Below are positions 24,324 to 35,202 of a DNA stretch of 64,000 nt, in pieces (position 1 is the stretch's first letter; every line of letters starts with the position of its first letter). A program made the translations under genes and the position numbers. The stretch covers positions 13,702,784-13,766,783 of the forward strand of contig OX421506.1 of assembly GCA_949126835.1 (NCBI GenBank), read 5' to 3'. Under the pieces are notes generated by a model, which ran no database searches, was not told the origin of the DNA, and saw nothing but the letters and a program-made list of their open reading frames with translations. The DNA comes from Anisus vortex. Taxonomy: Eukaryota; Mollusca; Gastropoda; Planorbidae.

Positions 24324-26010
24324 TGGTACATTCGATGAAGTGGGAAAGTCGGAAACTCGGGAATTCCGAGTAGAAAGTTTTCCCATTTACGAATTTTTGC
24401 ATTTTTGCATAATATTTTGTCACTTATCTATATAATATGTATTATGTGAGTTAATTACATCTTCCTTGACGACGTTGAAAATTAACATAACATAGAAGAG
24501 TTACTGTTACTTTGGGGATGTCCATTAATTACGTTTTACACTTTTAGACGATTTTTACCTATGGTTCCTACCATCCCTCCCCCTCCCCAACTCGCCCCTC
24601 CCACATTTTTTTTCCAATCCAAGGATTTTAACAATAGTTCTTTTCTTTATGTTTACTATTGTTCTTTTCATATAAATATTTAATCTTTTCCAATTTTACG
24701 TTTCATTAAATGAGCTTTTGGTACATTGTTATAATTGTTCAATATACCTTTTCATCATCATTGATATGCCTTATTCTACAGGCAATTTCCCCTTTGCTTT
24801 TTCTTCAAAATGATCGAACATATCCCTGGATCCTTTAACAAAATGCGAAAGTGAAGTAGGCCCTAAAGGCCTACAATTTCCTACATAGGGCCTACATATA
24901 GACTAATTTTGGGGTCTGGCTGCGATTGACTAGTCTTGTGAAATTCATCCAGCAAGTAATTCTTTTTTGCACTCATTTTATGGTGGTTGTGCACAATATT
25001 TGCAAAATTTTCCCCTGTGTGGCTACCCATAGGCCTATCTAGGAAAGTTAGGAAACGTTCAATAGGGAGCCCATCATCTGGTGAAACATATATAGGCCTA
25101 TAGGCCTACCTCACAATAATAGTGAGCTGATCAATATGGGACTGGTCTGTTGTGGAATCTACAGATAAACTGAAGTACCATGCAGTTCTTAAATCCTCCA
25201 AGTTTGAGTATCTTACTTTAGTGTGCCATAATTTTGATAAATTCATCACATTTTGTATAATTAAGTATGCTATATATGACAATTAGGCTACTCACTCGTA
25301 CAATTTATTTTTGGGAACCCTAAGTTATTTCTTGTGTAGCTTATAAGTAAATACTGCACTGTCCATACACAGATCTACAAACTAACAAGATGAACACAAA
25401 AATAACATGTCAAATCCATAATTGATATATTTGTATTAACGTAAAACCATGTTTTTACAAATTTACATGTTTGCTATGTAGGCTACGTGGCACAGGACAC
25501 ATGTAGAATTTTGTAATAAATTTGTATCACTTTTTAGGTAATAAAAAGTAACATTGTTGATGTCAAATTTTCTTGACCTCCCCTCTCCCCTATGTCGACA
25601 ATTGTCAAACCTTTTCAGACCCCCTCCCCCCTATTTAGTTGACGTAATTAATGGACGTCCACTTAGTTACGGATTTTCAACTCATATAGATAAGTGATTT
25701 TATTATAAGCCGAAGAACTTATATTTCACAATAATATATAGATCAGTGCTTATAATGCATACATATTTTTTATTCTATTTTGAAACATAATTTTATTTAA
25801 AATGGTATTTTTTTATTTAAAAGAGCAATGTACATAATATTTTTCTTTATTTATAATTTTAACAAATCTGGTAAAAATAAATAATTGCAAGGTTGCTAAT
25901 GACTCATCGATAAAACCAACAGTTTTAAAATGCACAGTATCGGAACACGGAACATTAGGCTATTCTATTCCTACTCGGAACTTCGACTTTCCCACTTCGT
26001 CGAATGCCAC
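24324..26010. mobile_element. Middle inverted-repeat pair
   Basis: TTCGATGAAGTGGGAAAGTC (24331) to CCGAGTAG (24373) is the inverse complement of CTACTCGG (25971) to CGAATGCCAC (26010), with a few differences. It lies inside the outer pair (24100/26201) and outside the inner element (24516-25658). It is either a nested insertion or an internal arm of a foldback element. Confidence 0.65.
24516..25658 (+). mobile_element. TIR transposon family, compact copy (1.14 kb)
   Basis: Left end GATGTCCATTAATTACG, right end CGTAATTAATGGACGTCC: inverted termini with one difference. The body shows no transposase. Related pieces are at 16521-16970, 18811-18990, 21590-21886 and 49664-49890. I cannot assign a superfamily from the termini alone. 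Confidence 0.75.
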
Positions 26011-26209
26011 ATTAAACGATGATAAGACCATATAATTTGTTTACGTTTCCAGAGAAGTACGTCAAAAGTAGGATCGGCCTTGTTGAGATAGCTAACCCCG
26101 ATCTGCGATCTCGCAGAAAGGTTCAGGGTTTGTATTCTTGCACGTGACTATGGTTGCAAATTAGATCGCCGATCTCAGGTTCGGCCCGGTTAAGAAAGGC
26201 CTTAAGCCT

Positions 26210-27240
26210 GACTTAAAATATGTTATGTATTACTTCACCAGCCCAGAAGGCAAGCAAACTAAGAACTAATATCACGTGTGACGGCTGTTGTAATTGTAAT
26301 GATGTGTGTTAAAGAGGAAGCTGTAACCGTGTCGGCTGAATGGTGTGTGTGTGGGGGGGGGGGGGGGGGACTTCTATAGGATTTATTAGCTTTTTATAGA
26401 TCTAGTGGAAATAATAAAAAATGTTATTTATTCAATGATTTGGGTCCATGTAAATAAAAACAGCGTGAGGTTGAAGGATATAACAATTAGCTAGTTGGCG
26501 TATCGGGACATTTTTCTATGACATCTAGAGTGGTATCTTATCAGTAAATCTACCACCGACTATTTTGTTGTTTTAAGAACTTGTGCCTGTTTCGACTTGC
26601 ACAGATAAAGTATATTTACCAAACTAATGATACACGTAAAGTTGTTAGTTTTTTAAATAATTATTATCATAATAAAAAAAGCAAAAACGTTTTTACACAT
26701 AATAATCGTATGTGATAGTGTTAGAGAACCACAGGGTTGAATATTACATTGAACATTTCGTGTCTAGATGGGTATAACAAAGGACACTTATATGTAGGTA
26801 CATATGGGGAGTGTACAGAAGCAAGGCTTCTCAAAACATGTAGGATAGCACACATTCGTGGGGTCCATTATATGATAATGGATATTGCAGAAAGAAGGGT
26901 TTCGTGGAACAAAAGAGGAACAATATATTTATTGTTAACTTGTATGTCTAAGTATCAGTGTTAAACTTAAAGTTCTAAATGATTAGTTCTTTTTCAATAG
27001 ATGCTAAGTTAACATAATAACTGATTTTTTATAGAAAATTGACTATTTGCGTCACAATTTAGCATTGTTTGAAAGGTGCTTTATATTTTCTATCAAACAT
27101 TTAAGAGTACTAAAAAAATTGAAGGTTAGGCTAATGATTACCTTATAAACAAACACATATTCTTGAAGGCAGATTTAGTGTGGTAAACATTTAGAATCGT
27201 ATTTAAAATATTAGAATAGTCGCAGCGCATTTGCATAGAT
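26210..27240. other. Non-coding spacer
   Basis: G-run at about 26348-26370. The 75-codon plus-strand frame at 26737-26964 has an ordinary-looking composition but no recognised domain and no splice context that I trust. No gene called. Confidence 0.5.
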
Positions 27241-27249
27241 GTTGCAAAG

Positions 27250-27530
27250 GCATCATGTTTCAATACTGCAGAGAAGCCGAAGAGACTGTCGAGCATATTG
27301 TGCTTTTTGACTGCCCTGTCTAGCAGGAGTGTTGAGTGGATGGGAACGGCATGTTTGCATGGTGACTTGGCTACACATCTGTTTCCGTAGTCCTCATCGC
27401 TGGCGAACTGTGGAAGCCACAAGAACGCTTGCACCAAGAGCACACTGGTGGGCTAACATATGGGGAACAGCCTCTGCTGTGACTCTGGGTGCCCTCGCTC
27501 TCACTTGCATTCGAGAGGTCTGAGGCCCCG
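27250..27530 (+). pseudogene. Relic of a LINE 3' end (zinc-knuckle block)
   Basis: The plus strand reads FQYCREAEETVEHIV followed by CPV (27258-27320). This matches the pattern C-x2-C-x4-E-T-V-x-H-x-V-x3-C-P at the C-terminus of many non-LTR retrotransposon polymerases. A stop follows within the block, and downstream DNA is GC-richer than its flank. Dead fragment, no RT domain seen upstream. Confidence 0.5.
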
Positions 27531-27539
27531 GTGGTCAGG

Positions 27540-29060
27540 AAGAAATGAGCGCACAAACCTCCGCCCTGGTACCTGAATTCCTATACCAATAGTATTTTGG
27601 ATTTTCTATGTCACTTCCCGTCAACTTATCGATCTGAAACTTGGCAGATAGAGTGTTTATAATGACAGCAATTTCTATCAATTTTCAGCCAGATCCCGCA
27701 TTCCTCCCTCCACCCATACCCACAAACCCAGTTTTATCATTTCGTCTTCAATTCGTGGTGTGCATTTTAAAATCCTTATTGGGTGCACTTAAATGATATC
27801 TTTCCTTCTATTTCAAATGTATTTTATAGGGTTTACGCGAAAAACGTTGTTTTTAGGGGTTGTTTAGAATAAAATATAAGTTTTAGTAAGCTATCAATAT
27901 ATGGAAGCAATAAATACAAACAAATGCCTACAACATTGATAAATCATTTTTTAATGAACCAAAAAAATGGCAATCATTATAAGCTTTTACTAATACTGTA
28001 TTCAGTCAATTCATTTGTCATACTTCATTTCAATTTCATTCCATTCGGAGAATTAAAGCATATGAACAATATGAAAACAGGAATAACAATACATGTCTAT
28101 ACACACACACACATTTATACTTTTAGAGGTCTGAGGTAGGTATTCTGTCATTGGAAAAGCTGTCAATGTGGCAAAGCTGTCTAGTTTTCTCTTTAGTTTA
28201 CTCCTTTCTGTGAACAGAAGGTAACACAATAGTATCGATATAATTTTGTCTTTAGTAAATATAAGCAGAAAAAGACATATGAAAACAAATTTCTTATTCA
28301 GCATTCAGGCACCCCGACATTTTAAAACAATTAGATAGTGAAATTTAAGAGTAGACTGACTGTCAACAACTGATGCCTCTAGAATACTCTAGATCACACT
28401 TTTTTAGTATTACTATGACATGATTATTGTATTGTATTACTAATTTAGAATTTAATCATTGATGTCTTAAACTTGTCTTTTCTTTCATAAAAATTAGTAT
28501 AAATTTAATGATATAGTCATTAGTATTAATTTTAGAAGTATCTTTTTTTTTTCATTTAAACCGTTTATTTAAAATAAATTAGTAAATGTTTTGTTTTTTT
28601 TATAGATTATTTTGTTAAAAAAAATCCCAGTTTGTTTTTTTGTTGGTACCATATATAGTCTGTTCAGTATATTTATGATTTGAGAAAAAAAAAACTATAA
28701 CCGCATGCATTTATTCTTTATGACTTTAGTGAATAACCACTTACCAACTTTTTTTACTTGTACTGACTTGCGTTTGGGCCCTCATCTGCTGCCGTCGCCA
28801 GAACTCAACTTTCCATGATTCTGTCGAGCAGTTATTTTTTTTTTTTTTAAAGAAAAAAAAAGGCTAGTTTGAAATGGTGGTGTGTAAAACTCGTGAAATT
28901 GTTTGGGGGACATTCATTCATTTCTTTTCGTTTATCCATCTTTAAATCTGGGACTCTGTCGAGAATTCTGACCCTTAATTGGAAGCATTTGATTATTTGT
29001 TTCAAGTGTCCAGTTTAGACCCTGTTGGTCATTAGGGCTACAGAAGCAGGGCTTCTAGGT
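27540..29060. other. AT-rich non-coding DNA
   Basis: A piece near 27600-27700 (CACTTCCCGTCAAC, then GATCTGAAACTTGGC) resembles 48600-48690 (CACTTCCCGTCGTC, then GAGCCGAAACTTGGC), so both probably derive from one repeat. Poly-A and poly-T runs elsewhere. No gene. Confidence 0.55.
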
Positions 29061-29069
29061 TTCTGAGGC

Positions 29070-29165
29070 CATATCATTCAAGGAGATTGTGTGGCCAGCC
29101 ACCTTTACTTTCCCTAACTAATGTCAGGCACCCACTACGGTTGGGCAGACTCAGTGACAACCTAC
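29070..29165 (-). mobile_element. SINE fragment, reverse orientation
   Basis: On the minus strand, CTGACATTAGTTAGGGAAAG and GGCTGGCCACAC match the body of the SINE at 23791. No tRNA head remains. Confidence 0.6.
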
Positions 29166-29766
29166 TTCCTAAGAGGAAAAGGTCAGGCTTAACCTGTCTT
29201 ATTCACATACCTTGGGGTATTAGTATTTGATGGTGTTCACAAAATTACCGGGTAAGATCAGGGCTGCCACTCTTCTAATTTTCTACACAGATCTTTGTTT
29301 TTTTCTTTCTTTCTATGTAGACCAATGTGACATGTAGTGGTTGGGTGGTTTATGTTTTTAAATTTGAACATGACAATTAAATAGAACATTTTTAATTTGC
29401 CCCTTTAAACACATTCTGTTTACAGTGATTATGAAAAATAGGCAACAAAAATAAGATATTTCTGACATATTATAAAGTTAATTGTAATGGTTGCGTAAAG
29501 TATTTTCTGTTCTTATACAATTTTGCTGATTGTCCTTGTGTATGTCCATTTTAATTATTCAATATTTTAATTTCTCGTTTTTTTTTAATTGCATTTATGT
29601 GTGGGTTTCAAACACTGTTTGGATTTACAGTTTTTTAAATGTAAATACCAGTTTGGTGCGGAAATTGTTAATAATGTCTTATTATTTCTATGTTTATTAA
29701 ATGATTAAGGATACGAATATGTCGATAGCTAAAAGCAAAGTGTGAGCTATAGTTATGTAACATTAC
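29166..29766. other. Intron or spacer
   Basis: Lies just downstream (minus strand) of the exon ending at 29767, so it is probably its first intron. CAGGGCTGCCA at 29259 resembles the hAT end at 14171, but no partner was found. Confidence 0.4.
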
Positions 29767-30102
29767 CTTGGGTAGCATGATGGTAGAAGGGGGCATAATG
29801 GTAAGAATGTTTCCAGTGGCATGTTGGTTGTGGCTCACGTGGTCACTGGGCGCATCTTGTGCCGAGGGCTCGTCTGGCTGTTGTTCGTTGTGGCTCACGT
29901 GGTCACTGGACGCCTCTCGTGCAGAGGCCGCGTCTGTCTGCTGTGGGACAATGACCTCGTTGCGTTCTGCACCAGCCATTTCTTGTGGGTGTCTTTCTTC
30001 CACCCCATTCAGATTCCGATCTCCTAGAACAATGGGCTGGTGCAGAAAAGGCACAGTCTCGTAGTCATCATCTCGATCCCCCCGTTCCTCAACACCAACC
30101 AT
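29767..30102 (-). CDS. First coding exon of an unknown acidic protein
   Basis: ATG at 30102-30100 opens a 112-codon minus-strand exon ending at 29767 before a donor CAAG|GTAATG (phase 0). The peptide starts MVGVEERGDRDDDYETVPF and is acidic and polar, with no signal peptide or membrane segment. It includes an internal 18-20-residue duplication: REASSDHVSHNEQQ and QDAPSDHVSHNQH. The matching DNA duplication (GTGGCTCACGTGGTCACTGG twice on the plus strand, 29830 and 29890) is nearly exact. The frame continues past the donor into AT-biased sequence until a stop at 29668, which I take to be intron. No later exon was identified; the segment at 10387-10007 has a compatible phase but no proof. Function unknown. 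Confidence 0.55.
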
Positions 30103-30109
30103 GACTGAC

Positions 30110-31040
30110 TGCCTTTGTTCCCACAGATCTTGTACTTTTTACTGCACAGGACGGCCGTCTATTATCTGCGAATACAATCTAAATATAGCCTGAATGTTTA
30201 TAAACACACATACGCGAATACCAGTAATATCTAACAGTTAGATATGAATGTACACTTAACTTTCATATTTTTATTTTCATTTTGGCTAGTAATGTCTTTA
30301 AACGGGGATCAAAACCATTAGGCCTGATTAGGCCTACGAGTTGATACATTTAGTCATTTACAGTAACATTATTGTGACGTCGAGTGACGTTTTAAAACAA
30401 AACCATGTCTATAAAATATAATAAAGGTATGTGTTCTTCTGTAGCAGTGACAGATTTGAATAACTTTTTTGTGTTCGAATTGAATTAATATTAATAAATC
30501 AAGAAATACAATGGAAACAACAATACCATAATGGACTTATTGTCAGATTTACAGCAGGGCGATGCCTAAACCTATTTGACACGAGACTTCACACTTACAC
30601 ATGGGGAACAAACACACGTAATCGAGTGTCAAGAATCGTAAGCTCATAAGTAGTCATAGGCCTAAGTCTTCTAAAACATACATTCGCGTTTGTGAATAGA
30701 TATAACGGCATTTGGGTAACAAATACAAAACTTTCCCACTGAGTATTACCGTAATTTAAAACGTTTCGTTCACTGCTCTACACTTCTTAAAAAGTCTTTA
30801 TGTCGGCGCCGCTGTTAAAAAATGTAAACAAATGCATAGAAAAATAAAATAACCACACGCTGCGACGCTGTGCATGTATTGCATGTAATAATATTGTGTG
30901 TGATAATAACCCGTATGTATTTTGGATTTCCACACAGATCACGGGTAGAGAAAAAAACACTCAATAAAAAATACAGTTGTTTATTATATTATTTATCGCG
31001 CGCGATGATACTTGTTGACACAACAAAATGGGTTAGCAAA
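30110..31040. other. Upstream region of the 30102 exon
   Basis: Likely contains the promoter and 5' UTR of the minus-strand exon at 30102. No TATA box that I would call. AT-rich, with no open frame of interest. Confidence 0.4.
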
Positions 31041-31131
31041 GAACGATAACGGTATGGATTGACATTGAACAATATGGATTGACATTGAAAAAAAATGGAT
31101 TGACATAGAACAAAAATGAATTGACATAGAA

Positions 31132-31334
31132 CAAGGGTGTGCAACAGGCGGCCGGCGGGTCACAAAACGTCCCGCCAAGCCTTTTAGTGTGCCCCCCCCC
31201 CTTAAAGAGCTGCTAACGGCATTTTTGTTAATTCCTTGCATTGATAATGCAAATTAATTTTCAGACTGTGTGGCCCGTATTGTTGTATAAAATTTAATAT
31301 GCGGCCCAAAGCAGAAAAATGTTGCACATGTCTG
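31132..31334. mobile_element. hAT-type MITE with perfect 8-bp target duplication
   Basis: The left end CAAGGGTGTGCAACA and the right end (inverse complement of CAGACATGTGCAACA) form imperfect terminal inverted repeats. ACATAGAA is present at 31124-31131 and 31335-31342, giving a perfect 8-bp target duplication. The duplicated bases belong to the minisatellite unit, so the element jumped into an existing array. The interior is GC-rich (GGCGGCCGGCGGG) with no transposase. Confidence 0.9.
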
Positions 31335-31589
31335 ACATAGAACAAAATGCATTGACATTGAACAAAATGGATTGACATAAAGCCTAACATCATGGATTGA
31401 CATAGAACAGTATAATTGACATCAAACAATATGGATTGACTTATAATAATAAGGAACACTTCTTTATTTAGATAATCTTCTTATTCTTTGTTGTTCTCTG
31501 AGTAACTCACTGAGTAGCATAAAGCTTAGATCTTTCTCAGACCAATTTCTTCTAAAGGGCCAACTTTTACAAATGTTTGTCGCCTTGTC

Positions 31590-31745
31590 TTACAAGGTGA
31601 TGTGTGACCAGCACAATAACTAGTGGTTAAAATTATCACCAACTACTTTCAGATACTGGTCGTTGCAGGGTAGACTCTGGGACACATTCCAGAGCCAGGA
31701 ACCAATCCTAGGATTCACCATTAAAAGACCAAGAGTTGTAATGTT
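31590..31745 (-). mobile_element. SINE fragment, reverse orientation, diverged
   Basis: TGTGACCAGCACAATAACTA followed by AGGGTAGACTC and CCAGGAACCAATCCTAGGAT is the SINE body and box-B region of 23791 in inverse complement, with many changes. Confidence 0.5.
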
Positions 31746-32158
31746 GAAATGAATTGATATTGAACACTATAGATTGGCATTGAATAATATGGACAACAGG
31801 AAAAAACAATATTTACAACAGAAAAATTATGGATTGAAAAAGAGCACTATGAATTGCCAATGATTAAAAATGAAGATCTGCTATTGACTGATGACAAAAT
31901 AAGACTAAAGTTTATTTACCACAATAGAATAGAGACTTATAGTGCCATATATGTGATCAACCAATTAGCCTGAGAGTAATTATTCTACGCTATTAATACC
32001 TCAGCCCACTTATTAATTTCCCCCATTTTAATAAAAATGACCTTATTTTATGTGCTTTGGGAGCCAATCAAGTGAAGAATTTCTCCTTTGTTTGTATGTT
32101 GCGGGCGATTAAAAAGACAGCCGCCATGATAACTGATGTGGTGTGTGGTGTTCATTGT

Positions 32159-32822
32159 CTAAATGCTCTCAACCTTTTTCGGCTCTCCGCCCCCTCCAAC
32201 CGCTTTTGGCCACTCCTACGCCCCCTCCCCCAAAATGAAAAAGATGATTAAAAATTGATGCATTAATTATCTCTCGACTGACTAGATTCTTGTATTTTTT
32301 ATGAGCTTAAAAGGAACAATAACGAATTTTAAAAATAAAAAAAAGAAAGAAAAAACATAATTACACAAAAGGTTGAGTGTTTTGTAAATATGAATGTGCA
32401 GCTTACGCCTGATGTGTCTCTAGCATTTTGACTCTCTTTGCTTCACTTTTGGTTATCAAAAGCCTTGGGTTTCCACGCTCTTGCAATTCTTTTGACAATA
32501 GAGCACCATATATGACCACTGTATGTAAGTCCAAGAGAACGAACGCCTTATTATTAGTAAATAGTGGAACAGTTGATTCTTTGTCTCTTAATCTTAACCG
32601 GCAAAACTCATGATTACCGTCATTATTAATTAAAACACATCTAAATTTTAGAAATATTGTAACTTAAATAGCAGTATTCAAATTATTTCAAGTACGTTCG
32701 TACTGCCCACTGGACCATTATTGCCCCCTACTGCCCCCGGATTCATCAGCGCCCCCCCCCCCCCCCCCAGATCTTCTCACCGCTTCCTTAGGGGCGATAA
32801 CGCCCCCGTTGAGAACTTATAG
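32159..32822. mobile_element. hAT-like MITE, about 660 bp, tentative
   Basis: The left end (32159) CTAAATGCTCTCAACC with TTTTTCGG and C-runs faces a right end whose inverse complement is CTATAAGTTCTCAACG followed by G-runs. This gives paired TTCTCAACC-type termini. Interior includes a poly-C run (32748-32769). No target duplication is seen. A further AGACCTTTTTCGCCTC motif at 32846 is a partial third terminus. Confidence 0.5.
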
Positions 32823-33284
32823 TGTAAATAAAAAATCAAGGTCTAGACCTTTTTCGCCTCACCGCCCCCTTTTACATTTTGTTTGCTCACCCCAACCCTC
32901 TTCCTTTCTCCTCTCCCATCTTTTAGCTCCTCTCCCCCATGAGATTCATCAATGATTCAAATTTGTTGCATCCAATTTCTATGGGCAGACTAGATTAGTG
33001 TGTGTATTTATTAGCTTAAAAAGCATTGAAAAGAAAAGATTTTATTTTATAAAATAAACAAGCTAAATTCCCCTGCGTTGCCCGGGGGAAAATTAAATAG
33101 GCCTTTATAACTTTATAAGCTACAGATAGAAATTTCATAAACTACAATGAACAGAAAGCTATAATATTTTATTTTTTTATAATTATTATTTATTTAATGA
33201 AAGCATTCAAAAAAGTAATTGAAAATAAATATTGTAATCAAATTTTAAGAAAGGCATATATAACAAAAAGTTAGGACCAGCCCT

Positions 33285-33340
33285 GGCCCTGTGGATGAGA
33301 ATCGAACACCCATCTCTCGCATGCAACTAAAATATAATTA
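33285..33340 (-). mobile_element. tRNA-like fragment (box B)
   Basis: On the minus strand GGTGTTCGATTCTCATCC resembles a T arm with box B. Head sequence is absent; probably a SINE remnant. Confidence 0.35.
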
Positions 33341-33471
33341 TTAGATATTACTTACTGAAAGAACATTTAAAGAAAGCTTTAAGTACTAAAATCATGTACA
33401 ATCTTTAAAAGAAAAAAGCTAATGTTAATGGAAATTTTTAAAAAGTAGAAAAAAGAAAGGTATCTGTAGAG

Positions 33472-33540
33472 TATCGAACCCAGGTCGCCTGCATGGCAAT
33501 CAGACACACTAACCCCTGAGCTAGCCAAGATGCGAGATCA
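33472..33540 (-). mobile_element. tRNA-like pseudogene or SINE head
   Basis: The minus strand reads TTGGCTAGCTCAGGGGTTAG (box A, TAGCTCAGGGG), then GTCTG...CAGGC that can pair as an anticodon stem around a 9-nt loop containing GCC, then GGGTTCGATAC (box B). The loop is too long, and the D and T stems are broken, so it is not a functional tRNA. Confidence 0.5.
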
Positions 33541-34221
33541 AAAAATTAAAATATGAGGCAATATGGTCTTGTGTCATTAAATAAACCAATTTGATTGGTT
33601 AAATACACACACAGAGCTTTGTATATATATATAGATATAACAAAATGCATGGTGTGTTTGTCTCTTTCTTTCAGTTTTGGTTATCAAAAACTCTTGGATT
33701 CCCATGCTCCATGGCTTCAACTTGCTTATCAATTTTGACAATAAAATGGTCAAAGCACTAAATCCACCCAATAAGTATGGTGAAGGAAGGGCCTCTTCCC
33801 AGGGCGTCACAGGGTCAGGGTATCACTGAGTTATCCCATTGGCTGGCTGACTGATACACTTGAGGTCAAAAGTAAAAAATAACAGCCATTGAAAAAAAAG
33901 TCACAGATAATGTTTTGAACAATGTACACAAAATGTGATAATTAAAAATGTTTTTTTTTTAAATGGAAAGAAAAGCATTTATGAAGGTCAGCTTGAGATT
34001 TTTTGTGTGTGATGCTTTCAGACCTTCCATATATTTGGTGCAAGCCTCTGAAATACAGAAATCAATAAATTAATAGTTACTTTGTTTTAAATTATGAATT
34101 TAAATGTTTTTATTATGCATTTGACAAGTATGAAACTTAATTGGTACCGGTATGTTTATTGATGAGTTATTAGGTCTATTTGAAATTGTGTATATCATGT
34201 GTAAAAAAGGTAATGGGGTAA
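33541..34221. other. AT-rich spacer
   Basis: No gene. Poly-T run near 33950. TCTCTTTC / TCAAAAACTCTTGGATTCCC (33661-33705) resembles 32430-32480 (GGTTATCAAAAGCCTTGGGT), so a repeat is shared with that region. Confidence 0.45.
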
Positions 34222-34545
34222 TTTGTATTCTTATGATTAGTTAATAGTGTAATTTTTATGCTAATGTGATGAGTTAATAGGGTCATTTTTATGCTAATGT
34301 GATGAGTTAATAGTGTAATTTTTAGGCTAATGTGATGAGTTAATAGGGTCATTTTTATGCTAATGTGATGAGTTAATAGTGTCATTTTTATGCTAATGTG
34401 ATGAGTTAATAGGGTCATTTTTATGCTAATGTGATGAGTTAATAGGGTCATTTTTATGCTAATGTGATGAGTTAATAGGGTCATTTTTATGCTAATGTGA
34501 TGAGTTAATAGGGTCATTTTTATGCTAATGTGATGAGTTATTAGG
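34222..34545. repeat. 33-bp minisatellite
   Basis: About nine tandem copies of a 33-bp unit containing ATGCTAATGTGATGAGTTAA and TAGGGTCATTTTT. 33 is a multiple of 3, so an artefactual minus-strand frame repeats MTLLTHHISIK. No evidence that it is translated. Confidence 0.9.
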
Positions 34546-34638
34546 GTTAATTATGATTATTTTTTAAGTCTTTAGTTATGATAAAGCTTATTTATACATT
34601 GTTCAATTTATCTAATACTTTTAATTACCTCTTTACAG

Positions 34639-34750
34639 TTTGGTTTGACCAGTGGACACCAGGAGCTCCCTGCTGTGGCCATTATTACTGTCCATGGAGC
34701 TACGTCTTCCAGGAGCCTGAAAAAAGCAAGAGGATTAATAACTTTATTGG
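34639..34750 (+). CDS. Orphan internal exon, plus strand
   Basis: A 112-bp segment is bounded by a pyrimidine-rich acceptor (ACCTCTTTACAG|) and a consensus donor (TTGG|GTGAGT). Two frames are open across it. One gives WFDQWTPGAPCC then GHYYCPWSYVF, rich in Trp, Cys and aromatic residues. The other begins FGLTSGHQELPAV. Composition is more balanced than its surroundings. Partner exons were not found, and the neighbouring gene 2 is on the other strand. It could be an exon of an opposing gene, a non-coding transcript, or an exon captured in a repeat. Confidence 0.45.
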
Positions 34751-35202
34751 GTGAGTTTGTTTATTCTAGTAAATCCCATGGGAAATTCCTTCATCAATCT
34801 AATAAGTTTATGGGTTTTGTTGGACGTTGGCTCCTGTTTTTATTGGTTCTGAAGAGAGATCATGGCTTGCAAATACTAATTAGACTTAGAATCAAATAAA
34901 AAAATATATATTGTGGTTATATCTTTTAATACAGCATGAACAATGTCATTTTAACTTTCCTAGACACTGATGCAACAAAGTGATGAGCAATTTTAGTATA
35001 AGGGACATAGATAAAAAAAAAAATTGATTTAAAATTGAATTTCTGCACACGGCTGAGGGCTTAGAAATTTTTAAAAAAATATTCCTATCTATATTCAATA
35101 ATGTTTTTGAGTCTATGACTCTAAACCCTTAATTTATTTATTTCATTTGTGATGACATAATATTTGTCTCACTTTTAAACTCAAGTCCAACTTCTATCAT
35201 AT

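Larger units (their letters stand above)
24096..26205. mobile_element. Outer element of three concentric inverted repeats
   Basis: The left end AGGCCTGTCTTAACCGGGCC (24100) and the right end GGCCCGGTTAAGAAAGGCC (to 26201) are inverted copies, extending into GAACC and GATCG-rich subterminal DNA. TTAA stands at both borders (24096-24099, 26202-26205) and might be a target duplication of piggyBac type, but the terminal bases are not the usual CCC. It contains two further inverted-repeat pairs. No transposase is visible. Confidence 0.7.
31041..31870. repeat. 20-23-bp minisatellite, split by two insertions
   Basis: Units close to ATGGATTGACATAGAACAAA occur at 31041-31131, resume at 31335-31445, and decay at about 31745-31870 (GAATTGATATTGAACACTAT, GGATTGAAAAAGAGCACTAT). 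The interruptions are a hAT MITE (31132-31334) and a SINE fragment (about 31590-31745). Confidence 0.85.

Noticed and set aside
26737..26964. 75-codon plus-strand frame as a gene
   Set aside because: No recognised domain, promoter or splice context; length is within chance for such DNA.
29259..29270. A second hAT element starting CAGGGCTGCCA
   Set aside because: No matching inverted end or target duplication found downstream.
33472..33540. A functional tRNA gene on the minus strand
   Set aside because: Boxes A and B are present but the anticodon loop has 9 nt and the D and T stems do not pair.
34176..34517. 113-codon minus-strand frame with MTLLTHHISIK repeats
   Set aside because: Caused by the 33-bp minisatellite, whose period is divisible by 3.
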